Part shown: in pieces, positions 36,584 to 46,008 of the stretch | Layout: every line of letters starts with the position of its first letter | Numbering within the stretch: the stretch's first letter is position 1 | DNA from: Streptacidiphilus albus JL83 | GTDB lineage: Bacteria > Actinomycetota > Actinomycetes > Streptomycetales > Streptomycetaceae | Length of the DNA stretch: 64,000 bases | Reading direction: 5' to 3' | Assembly: GCF_000744705.1 (NCBI RefSeq) | Contig: NZ_JQML01000001.1 | Span: forward strand, 4,908,017 to 4,972,016 | The notes under the pieces: generated by a model | Told to the model about the DNA's origin: nothing | Seen by the model: the letters and a program-made list of their open reading frames with translations, nothing else | Databases searched by the model: none | Translations under genes and position numbers: made by a program

Positions 36584-37708
36584 GTGAGTGACAAGGACCA
36601 GCAGTACGGACAGCAGGGGCCGAAGCTCCGCGACACCCTGAGCGGGGTTCCCGCCTATGTGCCGGGCAAGCCGGCCCGGGGGACCGCCGACGGGCGCGCC
36701 GCCTTCAAGCTGTCCTCCAACGAGAACCCCTACCCGCCGCTGCCGGGTGTGGTGGAGGCCGCGGTGGCCGCGGCCGGCTCCCTCAACCGCTACCCCGACA
36801 TGGGCAGCAGCGGGCTGATCGCCGAGCTCGCGCAGCGCTTCGGCGTCCCCGAGGAGCACATCGCCACCGGCACCGGCTCGGTCGGCGTCGCGCAGTCGCT
36901 GATCCAGATCACGGCCGGACCGGGTGACGAGGTGGTCTACGCCTGGCGCTCCTTCGAGGCCTACCCGATCATCGTCCAGATCAACGGGGCGACCTCGGTC
37001 CAGGTCCCGCTCCGCGCCGACGAGACCCACGACCTGGACGCCATGCTGGCCGCCGTCACCGAGCGGACCAGGCTGATCATCGTCTGCAACCCCAACAACC
37101 CCACCGGGGCGGTCGTCCGCCGGGGCGAGTTGGAACGCTTCCTGGACGCGGTGCCGGCCGATGTCCTGGTGGTGCTGGACGAGGCCTACGGCGAGTTCGT
37201 CCGCAACGGCGTCGGCGACGCGGCGGACGAGGTGCCGGACGGCATCGAGCTCTACCGGGACCGTCCCAATGTCTGCGTGCTGCGCACCTTCTCCAAGGCC
37301 TACGGCCTGGCCGGGCTGCGGGTCGGCTTCGCCGTCGCGCACGAGCCGGTCGCCCGGGCCCTGCGGCAGACCGCGGTGCCCTTCGGCGTCAGCCAGCTCG
37401 CACAGGACGCGGCGGTCGCCTCGCTGCGGGCCGAACCGGAGCTGCTGGAGCGGGTCCAGGCGCTGGTCGAGGAGCGCGGCCGGGTCGTCACCGCCCTCAC
37501 CGAGCAGGGTTGGACGCTGCCCGAGGCGCAGGCGAACTTCGTCTGGCTCCGGCTGGGCGAGCGGACCATGGACTTCGCGGCGGCCTGCGCCGAGGCGGGG
37601 GTCGCGGTGCGGCCGTTCGCCGGCGAGGGCGTCCGGATCACCATCGGCGAGTCGGAGGGCAACGACCTCTTCCTGCAGACGGCGGAGCGGTTCCGCAAGG
37701 AGCTCTGA
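36584..37708 (+). CDS. hisC: Histidinol-phosphate aminotransferase-like PLP enzyme
   Basis: 374 residues, fold-type I aminotransferase. SNENPYPP near the N-terminus, [21 protein letters not shown] and [15 protein letters not shown] with the Schiff-base Lys are diagnostic of HisC-type enzymes. No other his genes are nearby, so it may instead act on aromatic amino acids, as actinobacterial HisC2/Pat enzymes do. The GTG at 36584 with GGAGG nine bases upstream is the start. In S. coelicolor, as I recall, the orthologue is directly followed by cydA; here about 15 kb of other genes intervene. Confidence 0.85.
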   Translation: MSDKDQQYGQQGPKLRDTLSGVPAYVPGKPARGTADGRAAFKLSSNENPYPPLPGVVEAAVAAAGSLNRYPDMGSSGLIAELAQRFGVPEEHIATGTGSVGVAQSLIQITAGPGDEVVYAWRSFEAYPIIVQINGATSVQVPLRADETHDLDAMLAAVTERTRLIIVCNPNNPTGAVVRRGELERFLDAVPADVLVVLDEAYGEFVRNGVGDAADEVPDGIELYRDRPNVCVLRTFSKAYGLAGLRVGFAVAHEPVARALRQTAVPFGVSQLAQDAAVASLRAEPELLERVQALVEERGRVVTALTEQGWTLPEAQANFVWLRLGERTMDFAAACAEAGVAVRPFAGEGVRITIGESEGNDLFLQTAERFRKEL

Positions 37709-37921
37709 GGCCAAGGGGCTCCGAGGCTGGCGGAGCTGCGAGTTAGCGGGAGGCTGTCGGGACCATAAGGGGTTCCTGGCAGCGATCGGACCCCGGGGGC
37801 GGGACAAGCGTCGACTGATGGGTGTTCCGCCCCTTCTGTGCCCCTGGTGCGCGCGCGGATTGCCAGCTGATCCACAGGTTCGCCTCAGCCCCTGGACTGA
37901 CGGTGCGGCCAGGCTCCGGGC

Positions 37922-39304
37922 ATGAAGGCGCTTCCGCGACGGCGCAGGGCCGTCCTGTTGAACTCCCTGCTCGCCCTGGGACTGCTGGCGGGTGTGGGCG
38001 CCGCCTACGCAGCCGTCGGCCCCGGCGGTTCCGGCACCAAGTCCACCGCGAGCACCACGACCGCGACCGTGCAGCGGGGGACGGTGCTCGCCACCGTCTC
38101 CGGTTCCGGCTCCCTCATCTCCCCCTCGGACGCGGGCGACAGCTTCGTCACTGGGGGCACGGTCACTGCGGTCCGTGTCCAGGCTGGGGACAAGGTCACC
38201 AAGGGGGAGGTGCTGGCCGAGGTCGATCCGACGACCGCGGACGCGACCCTCGCCCAGGCGCAGGCGGCGCTGGTCTCCGCACAGGCCACGCTGGCCTCGG
38301 CCGAGGCCGGCACCACCACCACGGTCAGCAGCGGCGGTTCGACCGGCGGCAGCGGCGGGTCCACCGGCGCCGGCGCGGGTTCGGGCTCTGCCGCAGGTTC
38401 GACCGGCAAGGCCGCCGCCGCGACGACCGCGACCGCGACCGCCGCAGCCACGACCACCACCACGACCACCGTCAGCGCCAGCGCCGTCGCCGCCGCGAAG
38501 GCTCAGGTCACCCAGGACCAGGCGGCCGTCACCGCCGCGCAGTCGGCGGTCGCCGGCACCGTCCTCTACGCCGGCACCGCCGGCACGGTCGCCTCCGTCT
38601 CCAACAAGGTCGGCGACACCGTCTCCGGCAGCAGTTCGGGAAGCGGCGGCAGTTCGAGCGGCGGCAGCAGCGCGGGCAGTGGCAGTTCCTCCTCCTCCGA
38701 CTCCAGTACGCCCACCGGCTTCGTGGTGATCACCAATCCGACCGGGATGGAGGTCCAGGCGGACTTCTCCGAGACCGACGCGCTGAAGCTGGTGCAGGGC
38801 CAGGGCGCCTCGGTCACCCTGAACGCGAACAACGCCACCCTCGACGCCAAGGTGGTCTCCGTCAGTTCGCTCCCGGTGAGCAGCAGTTCCACCGGCAGTT
38901 CCAGCAGTGCGGTCGAGTACGAGGCGACGCTGGCGATCACCAGTGACACCAGCGCGCTGCGCACCGGCCTGAGCGCCACTGTCTCGGTCGACACCGGGGT
39001 CGCCGAGAACGCCCTCTACCTGCCGACGGCGGCCGTCAACGGCACCGGTACGACCAGGACGGTCACCGTGGTCGAGGCGAACGGAAGCACCCAGACCCAG
39101 AGCGTGACGGTCGGGATCGAGGGAACCAGCGGCATCCAGATCGTCAGCGGACTGACGCTGGGCCAGAAGGTCCAGGAGACCACCGTCTCCACCTCCACCT
39201 CGTCCGGCGGCGGGTTCGGCGGCAGCGGCTTCCCGGGCGGTTCGGCCGGTGGCGGCAGCCGTGGCGGCGGGGGCGGCTTCGGCGGCGCGGGCGGTGGCAA
39301 CTGA
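37922..39304 (+). CDS. MacA/HlyD-like adaptor protein, module 1
   Basis: 460 residues. A single N-terminal membrane anchor/signal (AVLLNSLLALGLLAGVGAAYAAV) is followed by a biotinyl-lipoyl-like half (VSGSGSLISPSDAG...VTAVRVQAGDKVTKGEVLAEVDP), a short helical hairpin broken by a Ser/Gly/Thr-rich linker, the second lipoyl half (AGTVLYAGTAGTVASV), a beta-barrel (GFVVITNPTGMEV) and a Gly/Ser/Phe-rich tail. It would sit outside the membrane and join the ABC transporter encoded next. The ATG lacks a clear ribosome site. The stop shares one base with the ATG of the ATPase gene. Confidence 0.85.
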   Translation: MKALPRRRRAVLLNSLLALGLLAGVGAAYAAVGPGGSGTKSTASTTTATVQRGTVLATVSGSGSLISPSDAGDSFVTGGTVTAVRVQAGDKVTKGEVLAEVDPTTADATLAQAQAALVSAQATLASAEAGTTTTVSSGGSTGGSGGSTGAGAGSGSAAGSTGKAAAATTATATAAATTTTTTTVSASAVAAAKAQVTQDQAAVTAAQSAVAGTVLYAGTAGTVASVSNKVGDTVSGSSSGSGGSSSGGSSAGSGSSSSSDSSTPTGFVVITNPTGMEVQADFSETDALKLVQGQGASVTLNANNATLDAKVVSVSSLPVSSSSTGSSSSAVEYEATLAITSDTSALRTGLSATVSVDTGVAENALYLPTAAVNGTGTTRTVTVVEANGSTQTQSVTVGIEGTSGIQIVSGLTLGQKVQETTVSTSTSSGGGFGGSGFPGGSAGGGSRGGGGGFGGAGGGN

Positions 39305-40143
39305 TGCCGGCGCTGCCGCCGCCGGTGATCACGGTCCGCCGGCTGGTCAAGTCCTACGGCGAGGGTGAGGCGGCGGTCCACGCGCTGCGCGGGCCGACGG
39401 ACGCCGAGGGCCGGGCGCTGGGCGTCGACCTGACCGTCCAGGTCGGGGACTTCGTGGCGATCATGGGTAGTTCCGGTTCGGGCAAGTCGACGCTGATGAA
39501 CATCCTGGGCTGCCTGGACGTCCCGACCTCTGGTCGGTACCTGTTGGACGGGATCGATGTCGGTGGTCTGGACGAGCACCAGTTGTCGTTGGTGCGGAAC
39601 CGCAAGATCGGGTTCATCTTCCAGTCGTTCAACCTGGTGCCGCGGACCACGGCGATCGCCCAGGTCGAGCTTCCGCTCGCCTATGAGGGGGTGAAGGCCG
39701 GGGAGCGGCGGCGGCGGGCGCTGGCGGCGCTGACCCTGGTCGGCCTGGCCGACCGGGCGGACCACCGTCCCAACGAGCTCTCGGGTGGCCAGCAGCAGCG
39801 CGTCGCTGTGGCCCGCGCGCTGGTCACCGCTCCGGCGATGCTGCTGGCGGACGAGCCGACCGGCAACCTGGACAGCCGCTCCACCGACGACGTGCTGGCG
39901 ATCGTCGACCGGTTGAACGCCTCCGGCCGCACGGTCGTGCTGATCACCCACGAGGACGAGGTCGCCCGGCACGCCAAGCGGATCGTCCGGCTGGTCGACG
40001 GTCGGATCCACGAGGACGTGCGCCAGGGACCGCCGGTGGGTCCGCCGCCGGCGCTGCTGGACCCGGTCGGCTTCGCGGCGGCCTCGCTGCACATCCAGAA
40101 CCGGGCGGCCGTCGCGCTGCCGCCGCTGGGGAGTGGGCGGTGA
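39304..40143 (+). CDS. MacB/LolD-type ABC transporter ATPase, module 1
   Basis: 279 residues with Walker [11 protein letters not shown]-loop FQSFNLVPR, signature [15 protein letters not shown], Walker [13 protein letters not shown] and H-loop [13 protein letters not shown]. It belongs to the branch that works with FtsX-type permeases and acts in mechanotransmission or export rather than classical import. About 470 bp (39448-39920) are nearly identical to the module 3 ATPase. Translationally coupled to both neighbours. Confidence 0.93.
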   Translation: MPALPPPVITVRRLVKSYGEGEAAVHALRGPTDAEGRALGVDLTVQVGDFVAIMGSSGSGKSTLMNILGCLDVPTSGRYLLDGIDVGGLDEHQLSLVRNRKIGFIFQSFNLVPRTTAIAQVELPLAYEGVKAGERRRRALAALTLVGLADRADHRPNELSGGQQQRVAVARALVTAPAMLLADEPTGNLDSRSTDDVLAIVDRLNASGRTVVLITHEDEVARHAKRIVRLVDGRIHEDVRQGPPVGPPPALLDPVGFAAASLHIQNRAAVALPPLGSGR

Positions 40144-41351
40144 ACCCGTTCCAGACCCTGCGCTTCGCCTTCGGCGGCCTGGCCGCCAACAAGGTCCGCT
40201 CGGTGCTGACCATGCTGGGGGTGCTGATCGGCGTCGCGGCGGTGATCCTGCTGCTCGCGGTCGGCAACGGCTCCTCCGCCGCGGTGAAGGCGTCGATCTC
40301 CTCGCTCGGCGCCAATGCGCTGATCGTCACCTCCGGCACCGGCAACAGCGCGGCCTCCACCGCGACCAGCACCGAGCCGCTCTCCGTGGCCGATGCCAAG
40401 GCCCTGTCCGACACCACCCTGGCCCCGGACATCAAGGGCATCGCGCCCGAGGTCAGCACCTCGGGAACGGCGGTCCACGACGGCATCTCGCACAGTGTCA
40501 GTTCGGTGATCGGGACCTATCCGGCCTACTTCGAGGCCACCAACAGCAAGATCGCCCAGGGCGGCTACTTCACCGACGACGATGTGCTGAACGACCGCAA
40601 GGTCGCCGTGATCGGCTCCACCACCGCGACCGACCTGTTCGGCACGGTCAGCCCGGTGGGGAAGACGATCACCATCGGCAGCACCCCGTTCACCGTGGTC
40701 GGCGAACTGGCGACCAAGGGCAGCACCGGGCTGACCTCCGCCGACGATGTGGTGGTCGCACCGCTGACGACCATCCAGAACGGCTTCACGGGCTTCGGCC
40801 CGCTGAACCAGATCGTGGTCGAGGCCACCTCCTCGTCCCGGATCACGGCGGTGACCCAGGAGATCAGCACCATTCTGATGAACCAGCACGGCATCACCAG
40901 CGCCTCCGCCGCCGACTTCCAGATCAGCAGCGCCACCAGCCTGTTGAGCACCCAGGCGTCGACGACCAGGACGTTCACCGTGCTGCTGGGCGCGGTGGCG
41001 GCGATCTCGCTGCTGGTCGGCGGGATCGGGATCACCAACATCATGCTGGTGACGGTGACCGAGCGGACCCGGGAGATCGGCATCCGCAAGGCCATCGGCG
41101 CGCCCAAGGGCGTCATCCTGGGCCAGTTCCTGGCTGAGGCGATCCTGCTGTCGATGCTCGGGGCCGGGCTCGGCGTACTGGTCGCGCTCTTCGGCACGCA
41201 CTTCACCATCGACGGCATCAAGCCCGTCGTCATGCCCTCCTCGGTGTACGGGGCGTTCGGCGTCGCCGTGGCCATCGGCCTGTTCTTCGGCAGTTATCCG
41301 GCCAACCGGGCGGCGAGCCTGCGCCCGATCGAGGCGCTGCGCCATGAGTGA
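40140..41351 (+). CDS. MacB-type ABC permease (FtsX/MacB_PCD), module 1
   Basis: 403 residues. A first membrane helix ([25 protein letters not shown]) is followed by a large extracellular MacB_PCD domain (about residues 45-270) and three C-terminal helices. The conserved turn [19 protein letters not shown] couples to the ATPase. GTG start in the ATPase stop (GTGA); the stop overlaps the next ATG by eight bases. It should form a dimer with two ATPases and the adaptor to move a peptide, lipid or antibiotic, or to transmit force. Confidence 0.92.
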   Translation: MNPFQTLRFAFGGLAANKVRSVLTMLGVLIGVAAVILLLAVGNGSSAAVKASISSLGANALIVTSGTGNSAASTATSTEPLSVADAKALSDTTLAPDIKGIAPEVSTSGTAVHDGISHSVSSVIGTYPAYFEATNSKIAQGGYFTDDDVLNDRKVAVIGSTTATDLFGTVSPVGKTITIGSTPFTVVGELATKGSTGLTSADDVVVAPLTTIQNGFTGFGPLNQIVVEATSSSRITAVTQEISTILMNQHGITSASAADFQISSATSLLSTQASTTRTFTVLLGAVAAISLLVGGIGITNIMLVTVTERTREIGIRKAIGAPKGVILGQFLAEAILLSMLGAGLGVLVALFGTHFTIDGIKPVVMPSSVYGAFGVAVAIGLFFGSYPANRAASLRPIEALRHE

Positions 41352-42162
41352 CGACCACGACGAGGGCACGGACAGGAAGAGGCAGACGGTGACCGACCAC
41401 CAGGAGAGCGACGTCGAGGCGACGACGCGGCTGCCCGTGCTCCGCGCGAGCGGTCCGACCGTGCCGGAGCGCAGCGACCGTGACGGCCACGGAGACCGCG
41501 AGGGCCACGGCGACCGGGAGGGCCACGGAGACCGCGAGGGCCACGGCGACCTCGACGCCTTCGATCCGGAGGCGATCCTGGCCGAGCCGCCGGACGCGCT
41601 GGACATCGCGGCCGAGCTGGCCGCGCCGCCGCGCCGCAAGCTGCCGCTGCTGAGCCTGCTGCTGTTCGCCGGCATGGTGGCCGGCCTGGCCTTCGGCGGC
41701 GGGGCCTACTACCAGAAGCACTACGGCACGGCTGCCTCCGGCACCGCCGGTGGCTTCTCGGCGCGGTCCGGAGGCGGCTTCGGCGGCGGGACGGCGCGCT
41801 CCGGCGAGGGCGGGGCGCCCACCGGCGCCGAGGGCGGCGGCTTCGGCGGCGCGGCAGCAGGCGCGGGCGCGGGGTCGGGCGCGGGGTCGGGCGCGGGATC
41901 GGGCGCGGGATCGGCGGCAGGGGCGGGCGGCGCGGGCGCAACCAGTGCCACCACCGGTACGGTGAAGCTGGTCGACGGTACGACGGTCTACCTGACCACC
42001 TCCTCGGGAAGCGTGGTCAAGGTGACCACCGGAAGCTCCACCAGGATCACCAAGTCGACCGACGTCGGCACCAGCGCGCTGCTGCCCGGGCAGAGCGTCA
42101 CCGTCGAGGGCACGGCCGACAGTTCCGGCGACCTCGCCGCCACCAGCGTCGCCGAGGGCTGA
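41344..42162 (+). CDS. Single-pass membrane protein with DUF5666-like C-terminal domain, module 1
   Basis: 272 residues. The cytoplasmic N-terminal 100 residues include a GHGDRE tandem repeat and [23 protein letters not shown], also seen in the module 3 protein. One membrane helix follows, then a long Gly/Ala/Ser-rich stretch and a C-terminal small beta domain ([32 protein letters not shown]...[18 protein letters not shown]) resembling DUF5666. Four-gene coupling indicates that it works with the transporter, probably as an outer-face accessory. Function unknown. Confidence 0.75.
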   Translation: MSDDHDEGTDRKRQTVTDHQESDVEATTRLPVLRASGPTVPERSDRDGHGDREGHGDREGHGDREGHGDLDAFDPEAILAEPPDALDIAAELAAPPRRKLPLLSLLLFAGMVAGLAFGGGAYYQKHYGTAASGTAGGFSARSGGGFGGGTARSGEGGAPTGAEGGGFGGAAAGAGAGSGAGSGAGSGAGSAAGAGGAGATSATTGTVKLVDGTTVYLTTSSGSVVKVTTGSSTRITKSTDVGTSALLPGQSVTVEGTADSSGDLAATSVAEG

Positions 42163-42222
42163 CCGGGGACGCCCGGCCGCGGTCCGGGGCCTCCGCGCAG
42201 ATGGCGGCGGACTCGCAAATCC

Positions 42223-42357
42223 CTGGGAGTTCGCTGGGATTCCGGAGGCCCCCGGACCCGCCCGGCACCGGCTGCGGCCTGCACGGACCGCTCGGGCCTC
42301 GGTCGATGGCGGCCCGGGCGGGCGGCCGCTCCCAGCGGGCTCCCAGAATCCTCCCAG
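42223..42357 (+). promoter_or_regulatory. Direct repeats with 11-bp period upstream of module 2
   Basis: CTGGGA occurs at 42223-42228 and 42234-42239. Its complement TCCCAG occurs at 42330-42335, 42341-42346 and 42352-42357. All neighbouring repeats are exactly 11 bp apart, one helical turn, as expected for an OmpR-family response regulator dimer series. The last copy ends 35 bp before the module 2 adaptor start. Confidence 0.65.
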
Positions 42358-42392
42358 GGCTTCGTCCGGGGAGCCGATCACGATGACTCGCT

Positions 42393-43613
42393 ATGAAGGT
42401 GCTCCCCCAGCGGCGCAGGGCCGCTCTGCTGAACTCCGTTCTCGCCGTGCTCCTCGTGGCCGGGTCCGGAGCGGCCTACGCCGCTGTGAAGACCTCGTCG
42501 AGCACGCCCAAGACGACGACCGGCACCACCGACTACACCGTCGCCAAGGGCCTGGTGCTGGCGACCGTGACCGGCAGCGGGTCCCTGTACTCGCCCAGCG
42601 ACGCCGGGGTGAACTTCACCACCGGCGGCACGCTGACCGAGGTCGACGTCCAGCCGGGCCAGAAGGTCACCAAGGGCGAGGTGCTGGCCAAGGTCGACCC
42701 CACCGCCGCCGATGCCACCCTGACGACCGACCAGGCCGCGCTGACCGCCGCGCAGGCCAACCTGAACCAGGTGGAGAACCCGACGGCGACCACCACCGAC
42801 GGCGTCACCAGCACCCCGACCGTCAACGCCGACCAGTTGACCCAGGCCCAGTCCCAGGTCACCTCGGCACAGAACGCGGTCACCGCCGCCCAGGCCGCCG
42901 TGGCCGGAACAGTACTGACGGCGCCGATCTCCGGGGTCGTCAACTCGGTGGCCGGCAAGGTCGGTTCCAGCGTGTCCAGCGGCGGCAACTCCACCACCAC
43001 CAGCGCGGGCACCGCGCCCACCGGCTTCGTGGTGATCACCAACCCGACCGGGATGGAGGTCGAGGCCGACTTCGCCGAGGCCGACGCGCTGAAGCTGGTC
43101 GCCGGGCAGTCCGCCACGGTCACTGTCACCGCCAGCGGCACCGAGGTCAACGCCAAGGTGCTGTCGGTCGGTTCGCTGCCGGTGAGCGGCTCCGGGGTGA
43201 GCTCCTCCGGCACCGTCGAGTACGCCGCGCTGCTCTCCATCACCAGCCCCACCAGTGGTCTGCGCACCGGTCTGAGCGCGACTGTTTCGGTTCTGACCGG
43301 CGAGGTGGACAATGCGCTGTACCTGCCGACCGCAGCGCTGACCGGGACCGGCACCACCCGGCTGGCGACCGTGGTCGGCGCGAACGGCAAGACCACGTCC
43401 CAGAGCGTCACCGTGGGTCTGGCCGGTGACACCGATGTGCAGATCGTCAGCGGGCTCACCGATGGGGAGAAGGTGCAGGTGACCGTGACCACGACTTCGG
43501 GCGGCTTCGGCGGCTTCGGTGGAAGGGCCGGTGGCGGCGGCTTCGGCGGCGGCGCCGGCGGCGGAAGGGCCGGTGGCGGCGGCGGATTCGGCGGAGGGGG
43601 TGGGCGGGGATGA
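42393..43613 (+). CDS. MacA/HlyD-like adaptor protein, module 2
   Basis: 406 residues with the same plan as the module 1 adaptor: KVLPQRRRAALLNSVLAVLLVAG anchor, lipoyl half with GGTLTEVDVQPGQKVTKGEVLAKVDP, short hairpin, second lipoyl half, a barrel starting GFVVITNPTGMEV, and an almost pure Gly/Phe/Arg tail. No clear ribosome site before the ATG; CACGAT eight bases upstream could be a -10 of a leaderless mRNA. Its stop overlaps the ATPase start as ATGA. Confidence 0.85.
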   Translation: MKVLPQRRRAALLNSVLAVLLVAGSGAAYAAVKTSSSTPKTTTGTTDYTVAKGLVLATVTGSGSLYSPSDAGVNFTTGGTLTEVDVQPGQKVTKGEVLAKVDPTAADATLTTDQAALTAAQANLNQVENPTATTTDGVTSTPTVNADQLTQAQSQVTSAQNAVTAAQAAVAGTVLTAPISGVVNSVAGKVGSSVSSGGNSTTTSAGTAPTGFVVITNPTGMEVEADFAEADALKLVAGQSATVTVTASGTEVNAKVLSVGSLPVSGSGVSSSGTVEYAALLSITSPTSGLRTGLSATVSVLTGEVDNALYLPTAALTGTGTTRLATVVGANGKTTSQSVTVGLAGDTDVQIVSGLTDGEKVQVTVTTTSGGFGGFGGRAGGGGFGGGAGGGRAGGGGGFGGGGGRG

Positions 43614-44569
43614 CCCCCCGGCTGCCGTCGCTGCGCCGAAGAGGCCCGACGGCACCGGGGGACCCGGGCGGCCCGCAGGATCCTGCGGCCGCCCCGGCCC
43701 CCGTGCCGCCCCCCGAACTGCCACCGCCTGTAGTACCGGTGGTGGAGTTACAGGCGGTGGTGAAGACCTACGGCATCGGGGATGCCGTGGTGCATGCCCT
43801 CAGCGGGCCGCTGGACCCGGGAACGGGCGCGGCGCTGGGGGTCGATCTCACGGTCGAGGCAGGTGACTTCGTGGCCGTGATGGGCAGTTCCGGTTCGGGC
43901 AAGTCGACCATGATGAACATCATCGGCTGTCTGGACGCCCCGACCTCGGGCCGCTACCTGCTGGACGGCACCGACGTCGGCTACCTGGACGAGCAGCAGC
44001 TGTCGCTGGTGCGGAACCGCAGGATCGGGTTCATCTTCCAGTCCTTCAACCTGGTGCCCCGGATGAACGCCTTCGACCAGGTCGCGCTCCCGCTGGCGTA
44101 CGCGGGGGTGCGGGCGGAGCAGCGGCGGCTGCGGACGCTGGCGGCACTGAGCCTGGTGGGGATGCTGGACCGGGCCGAGCACCTGCCGAACGAGCTCTCC
44201 GGTGGCCAGCAGCAGCGGGTGGCGGTGGCCAGGGCGCTGGTGATGACCCCGGCGATGCTGCTGGCGGACGAGCCGACCGGCAACCTGGACAGCCGCAGCA
44301 CCGACGAGCTGCTGATGATCATCGACCGGCTGAACGCCGCCCGCCGGACCGTGGTGATGATCACCCACGAGGACGAGGTCGCCCGGCACGCCAAGCGGAT
44401 CGTCCGGCTGGTCGACGGCCGGATCGTCGCGGACGTCCGGCAGGCCCCGCTGGACGGGCTGCCGCCGTCGATGGCCGACCCGGACTTCGCCGAGCACTCG
44501 CTCCATGTGCGGCGCGAAGAGCCGGACCTGGCGGCCGGGCGGGTGCCGAGGCGGGAGGCGGAGCAGTGA
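43610..44569 (+). CDS. MacB/LolD-type ABC transporter ATPase, module 2
   Basis: 319 residues; the ATPase domain begins near residue 45 after a Pro-rich N-terminal extension. Walker [11 protein letters not shown]-loop FQSFNLVPR, signature [15 protein letters not shown] and Walker [13 protein letters not shown] are intact. It is more diverged from modules 1 and 3 than those are from each other. No permease gene follows: the next gene is a DUF5666-like protein, so this ATPase must use a permease from another module or work differently. Confidence 0.92.
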   Translation: MTPRLPSLRRRGPTAPGDPGGPQDPAAAPAPVPPPELPPPVVPVVELQAVVKTYGIGDAVVHALSGPLDPGTGAALGVDLTVEAGDFVAVMGSSGSGKSTMMNIIGCLDAPTSGRYLLDGTDVGYLDEQQLSLVRNRRIGFIFQSFNLVPRMNAFDQVALPLAYAGVRAEQRRLRTLAALSLVGMLDRAEHLPNELSGGQQQRVAVARALVMTPAMLLADEPTGNLDSRSTDELLMIIDRLNAARRTVVMITHEDEVARHAKRIVRLVDGRIVADVRQAPLDGLPPSMADPDFAEHSLHVRREEPDLAAGRVPRREAEQ

Positions 44570-45033
44570 GGTACCGCAGGCGACCGTGGACGACGCTGCT
44601 GCTGTGCGCGGGGATCGTCGCGGCGGTCGGCTTCACGGCGGGTGCGCTGACGGAGCACCGGCAGAGCCCGGACGGCAGCGGCGGCCGGTCCTTCTCCGCC
44701 ACGGCCTTCGCCTCGGCCCGGGCGGCGGCGGGCGCCGGCGGCCTTTCCGGCGGCGCCGGCGGTGCGGCGGGCTCGGGCACCGGCACGGCTGCCGGTGGCG
44801 GCGCCACGACCGGCACGGTGCTGCTGGTGGACGGCGACACCATCTATCTGACCGAGTCCTCGGGCACCGTCGTCAAGGTCGTCACCGGGAAGTCCACCCC
44901 GGTGCTGGTGAACGGCGCGGGCACGGTCGCCGAGCTGAAGGTCGGCCGGTCGGTCACGGTCCGGGGGGTGCCGGACTCCTCGGGGGACCTGGCGGCGACC
45001 AGTGTCACCGAGACCGGCACCGGCACCGGCTGA
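44566..45033 (+). CDS. Short membrane-anchored DUF5666-like protein, module 2
   Basis: 155 residues: a basic start (MRYRRRPW), one membrane helix (TLLLCAGIVAAVGFTAGAL), a Gly/Ala-rich stretch, then the DUF5666-like beta domain (TGTVLLVDGDTIYLTESSGTVVKVVTGKS...[18 protein letters not shown]). It lacks the long cytoplasmic part of its module 1 and 3 homologues. The GTG start overlaps the ATPase stop. A strong bidirectional hairpin follows. Confidence 0.75.
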   Translation: MRYRRRPWTTLLLCAGIVAAVGFTAGALTEHRQSPDGSGGRSFSATAFASARAAAGAGGLSGGAGGAAGSGTGTAAGGGATTGTVLLVDGDTIYLTESSGTVVKVVTGKSTPVLVNGAGTVAELKVGRSVTVRGVPDSSGDLAATSVTETGTGTG

Positions 45034-45053
45034 CAGGTCGCGCCGCCGAACGA

Positions 45054-45091
45054 GCAGGGGCGGTACCGGAAATCTCCGGTACCGCCCCTGC
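45054..45091. terminator. 17-bp perfect hairpin between convergent genes
   Basis: GCAGGGGCGGTACCGGA (45054-45070) pairs with TCCGGTACCGCCCCTGC (45075-45091) around AATC. It lies between the module 2 operon and the convergent lipoprotein gene and should terminate both. Confidence 0.88.
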
Positions 45092-45118
45092 GGGTCGTGC
45101 TGCCGTGCCGTCGGGCCG

Positions 45119-45718
45119 TCAGGCGCTCGGCGAGGGTGAGGGGGCCCCGTTGCCGCCACGGGTCGGCAGCAGCGGCTTGCAGACCTTCAGGGCTGCCACG
45201 GTCTTCGCGTCGGTGCTCTTCAGCAGCGCGCCCAGGCCGGCGGCGTTGACGGTGACCCCGTTGTCCTTCATGCAGCTGGTGAAGGCCGCCAGCGCGGTGC
45301 CGCCGAGTCCCTTGCCGCCGCCGAAGCCGCCTCCCTTGGGCCGGAGCGAGGCGCAGGCCTGCATGGCCGCTGCCGTGCTCGGGTTGGCCGAAGCGCCGCC
45401 GTAGCCGCCGTAGCCACCACCGCCGTAGCCGCCGCCGTACCCGCCGCTGTGGCTGGGGCGGGGGGCGTTGGGGTTGTGGCTGAAGCTGCCGCTCGGGCGG
45501 CCCGAGGGCAGGGTCACGCCGTGCTGGCTGAGGCAGGTCCGGTAGGCGGCCATGCCGTTGCCGGCGGCCGAGCTGGCCGAGGCGCCGGCACTCGAGGCGG
45601 CGGTGGCGGTGGCGCTGGAGCTGGACGAGCAGGCCGTGAGCAGCATTGCTCCCGACGCGAGGAGGCCGGCTGCCGCGAGAGCCCGATGGGCCGTCGTCCT
45701 GCTGAGGCTGTTGATCAT
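45119..45718 (-). CDS. Secreted lipoprotein with Gly/Tyr-rich centre and spaced cysteines
   Basis: 199 residues. Signal peptide with lipobox LLTAC, Ser-rich tether, then YRTCLSQHGVTLPSG, a Gly/Tyr-rich run (GGYGGGYGGGGYGGYGG), ACASLRP, FTSCMKDNGVTV and LKVCKPLLP. The mature part has four Cys in a CLxxHGV / CxxxNGV internal repeat that may form two disulfides. The family is unrecognised by name, but I recall such lipoproteins near MacAB-like genes in actinobacteria. It is convergent with module 2 and divergent from module 3, so it may share the 45719-46008 promoter region. Confidence 0.75.
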   Translation of the reverse strand: MINSLSRTTAHRALAAAGLLASGAMLLTACSSSSSATATAASSAGASASSAAGNGMAAYRTCLSQHGVTLPSGRPSGSFSHNPNAPRPSHSGGYGGGYGGGGYGGYGGASANPSTAAAMQACASLRPKGGGFGGGKGLGGTALAAFTSCMKDNGVTVNAAGLGALLKSTDAKTVAALKVCKPLLPTRGGNGAPSPSPSA

Positions 45719-45945
45719 GACCGGTGGTTCCTCCGTACGGTTGCGGGTGGCTGGTGTGCCGTGGTGGTGGGTACGGGGAGCACACCACCACTAGAGGAAG
45801 ACCCAACCGCACAGGGGTGGAGGACCCCTGACCGATGACTGCGGACTTCCTGTGAGTTGCTAGGTGCGTCATGTGGTGGAGGTGTTAATGACGCCCCGGT
45901 TCGGGCTTTATGTCCAAGTTGCTGGAAGTCCCCGGGCGCTCGCAC

Positions 45946-45962
45946 TCCCAGGGAACTCCCAG
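45946..45962 (+). promoter_or_regulatory. TCCCAG direct repeat upstream of module 3
   Basis: TCCCAG at 45946-45951 and 45957-45962, 11 bp apart, 47 bp before the module 3 adaptor ATG. It is the same motif and period as upstream of module 2. Probable -10 candidates downstream are CAGGCT at 45971-45976 or 45995-46000. Confidence 0.6.
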
Positions 45963-46008
45963 ATGTGTGTCAGGCTCCGGTAGGTCGGCCGGTTCAGGCT
46001 GTGGCGCT

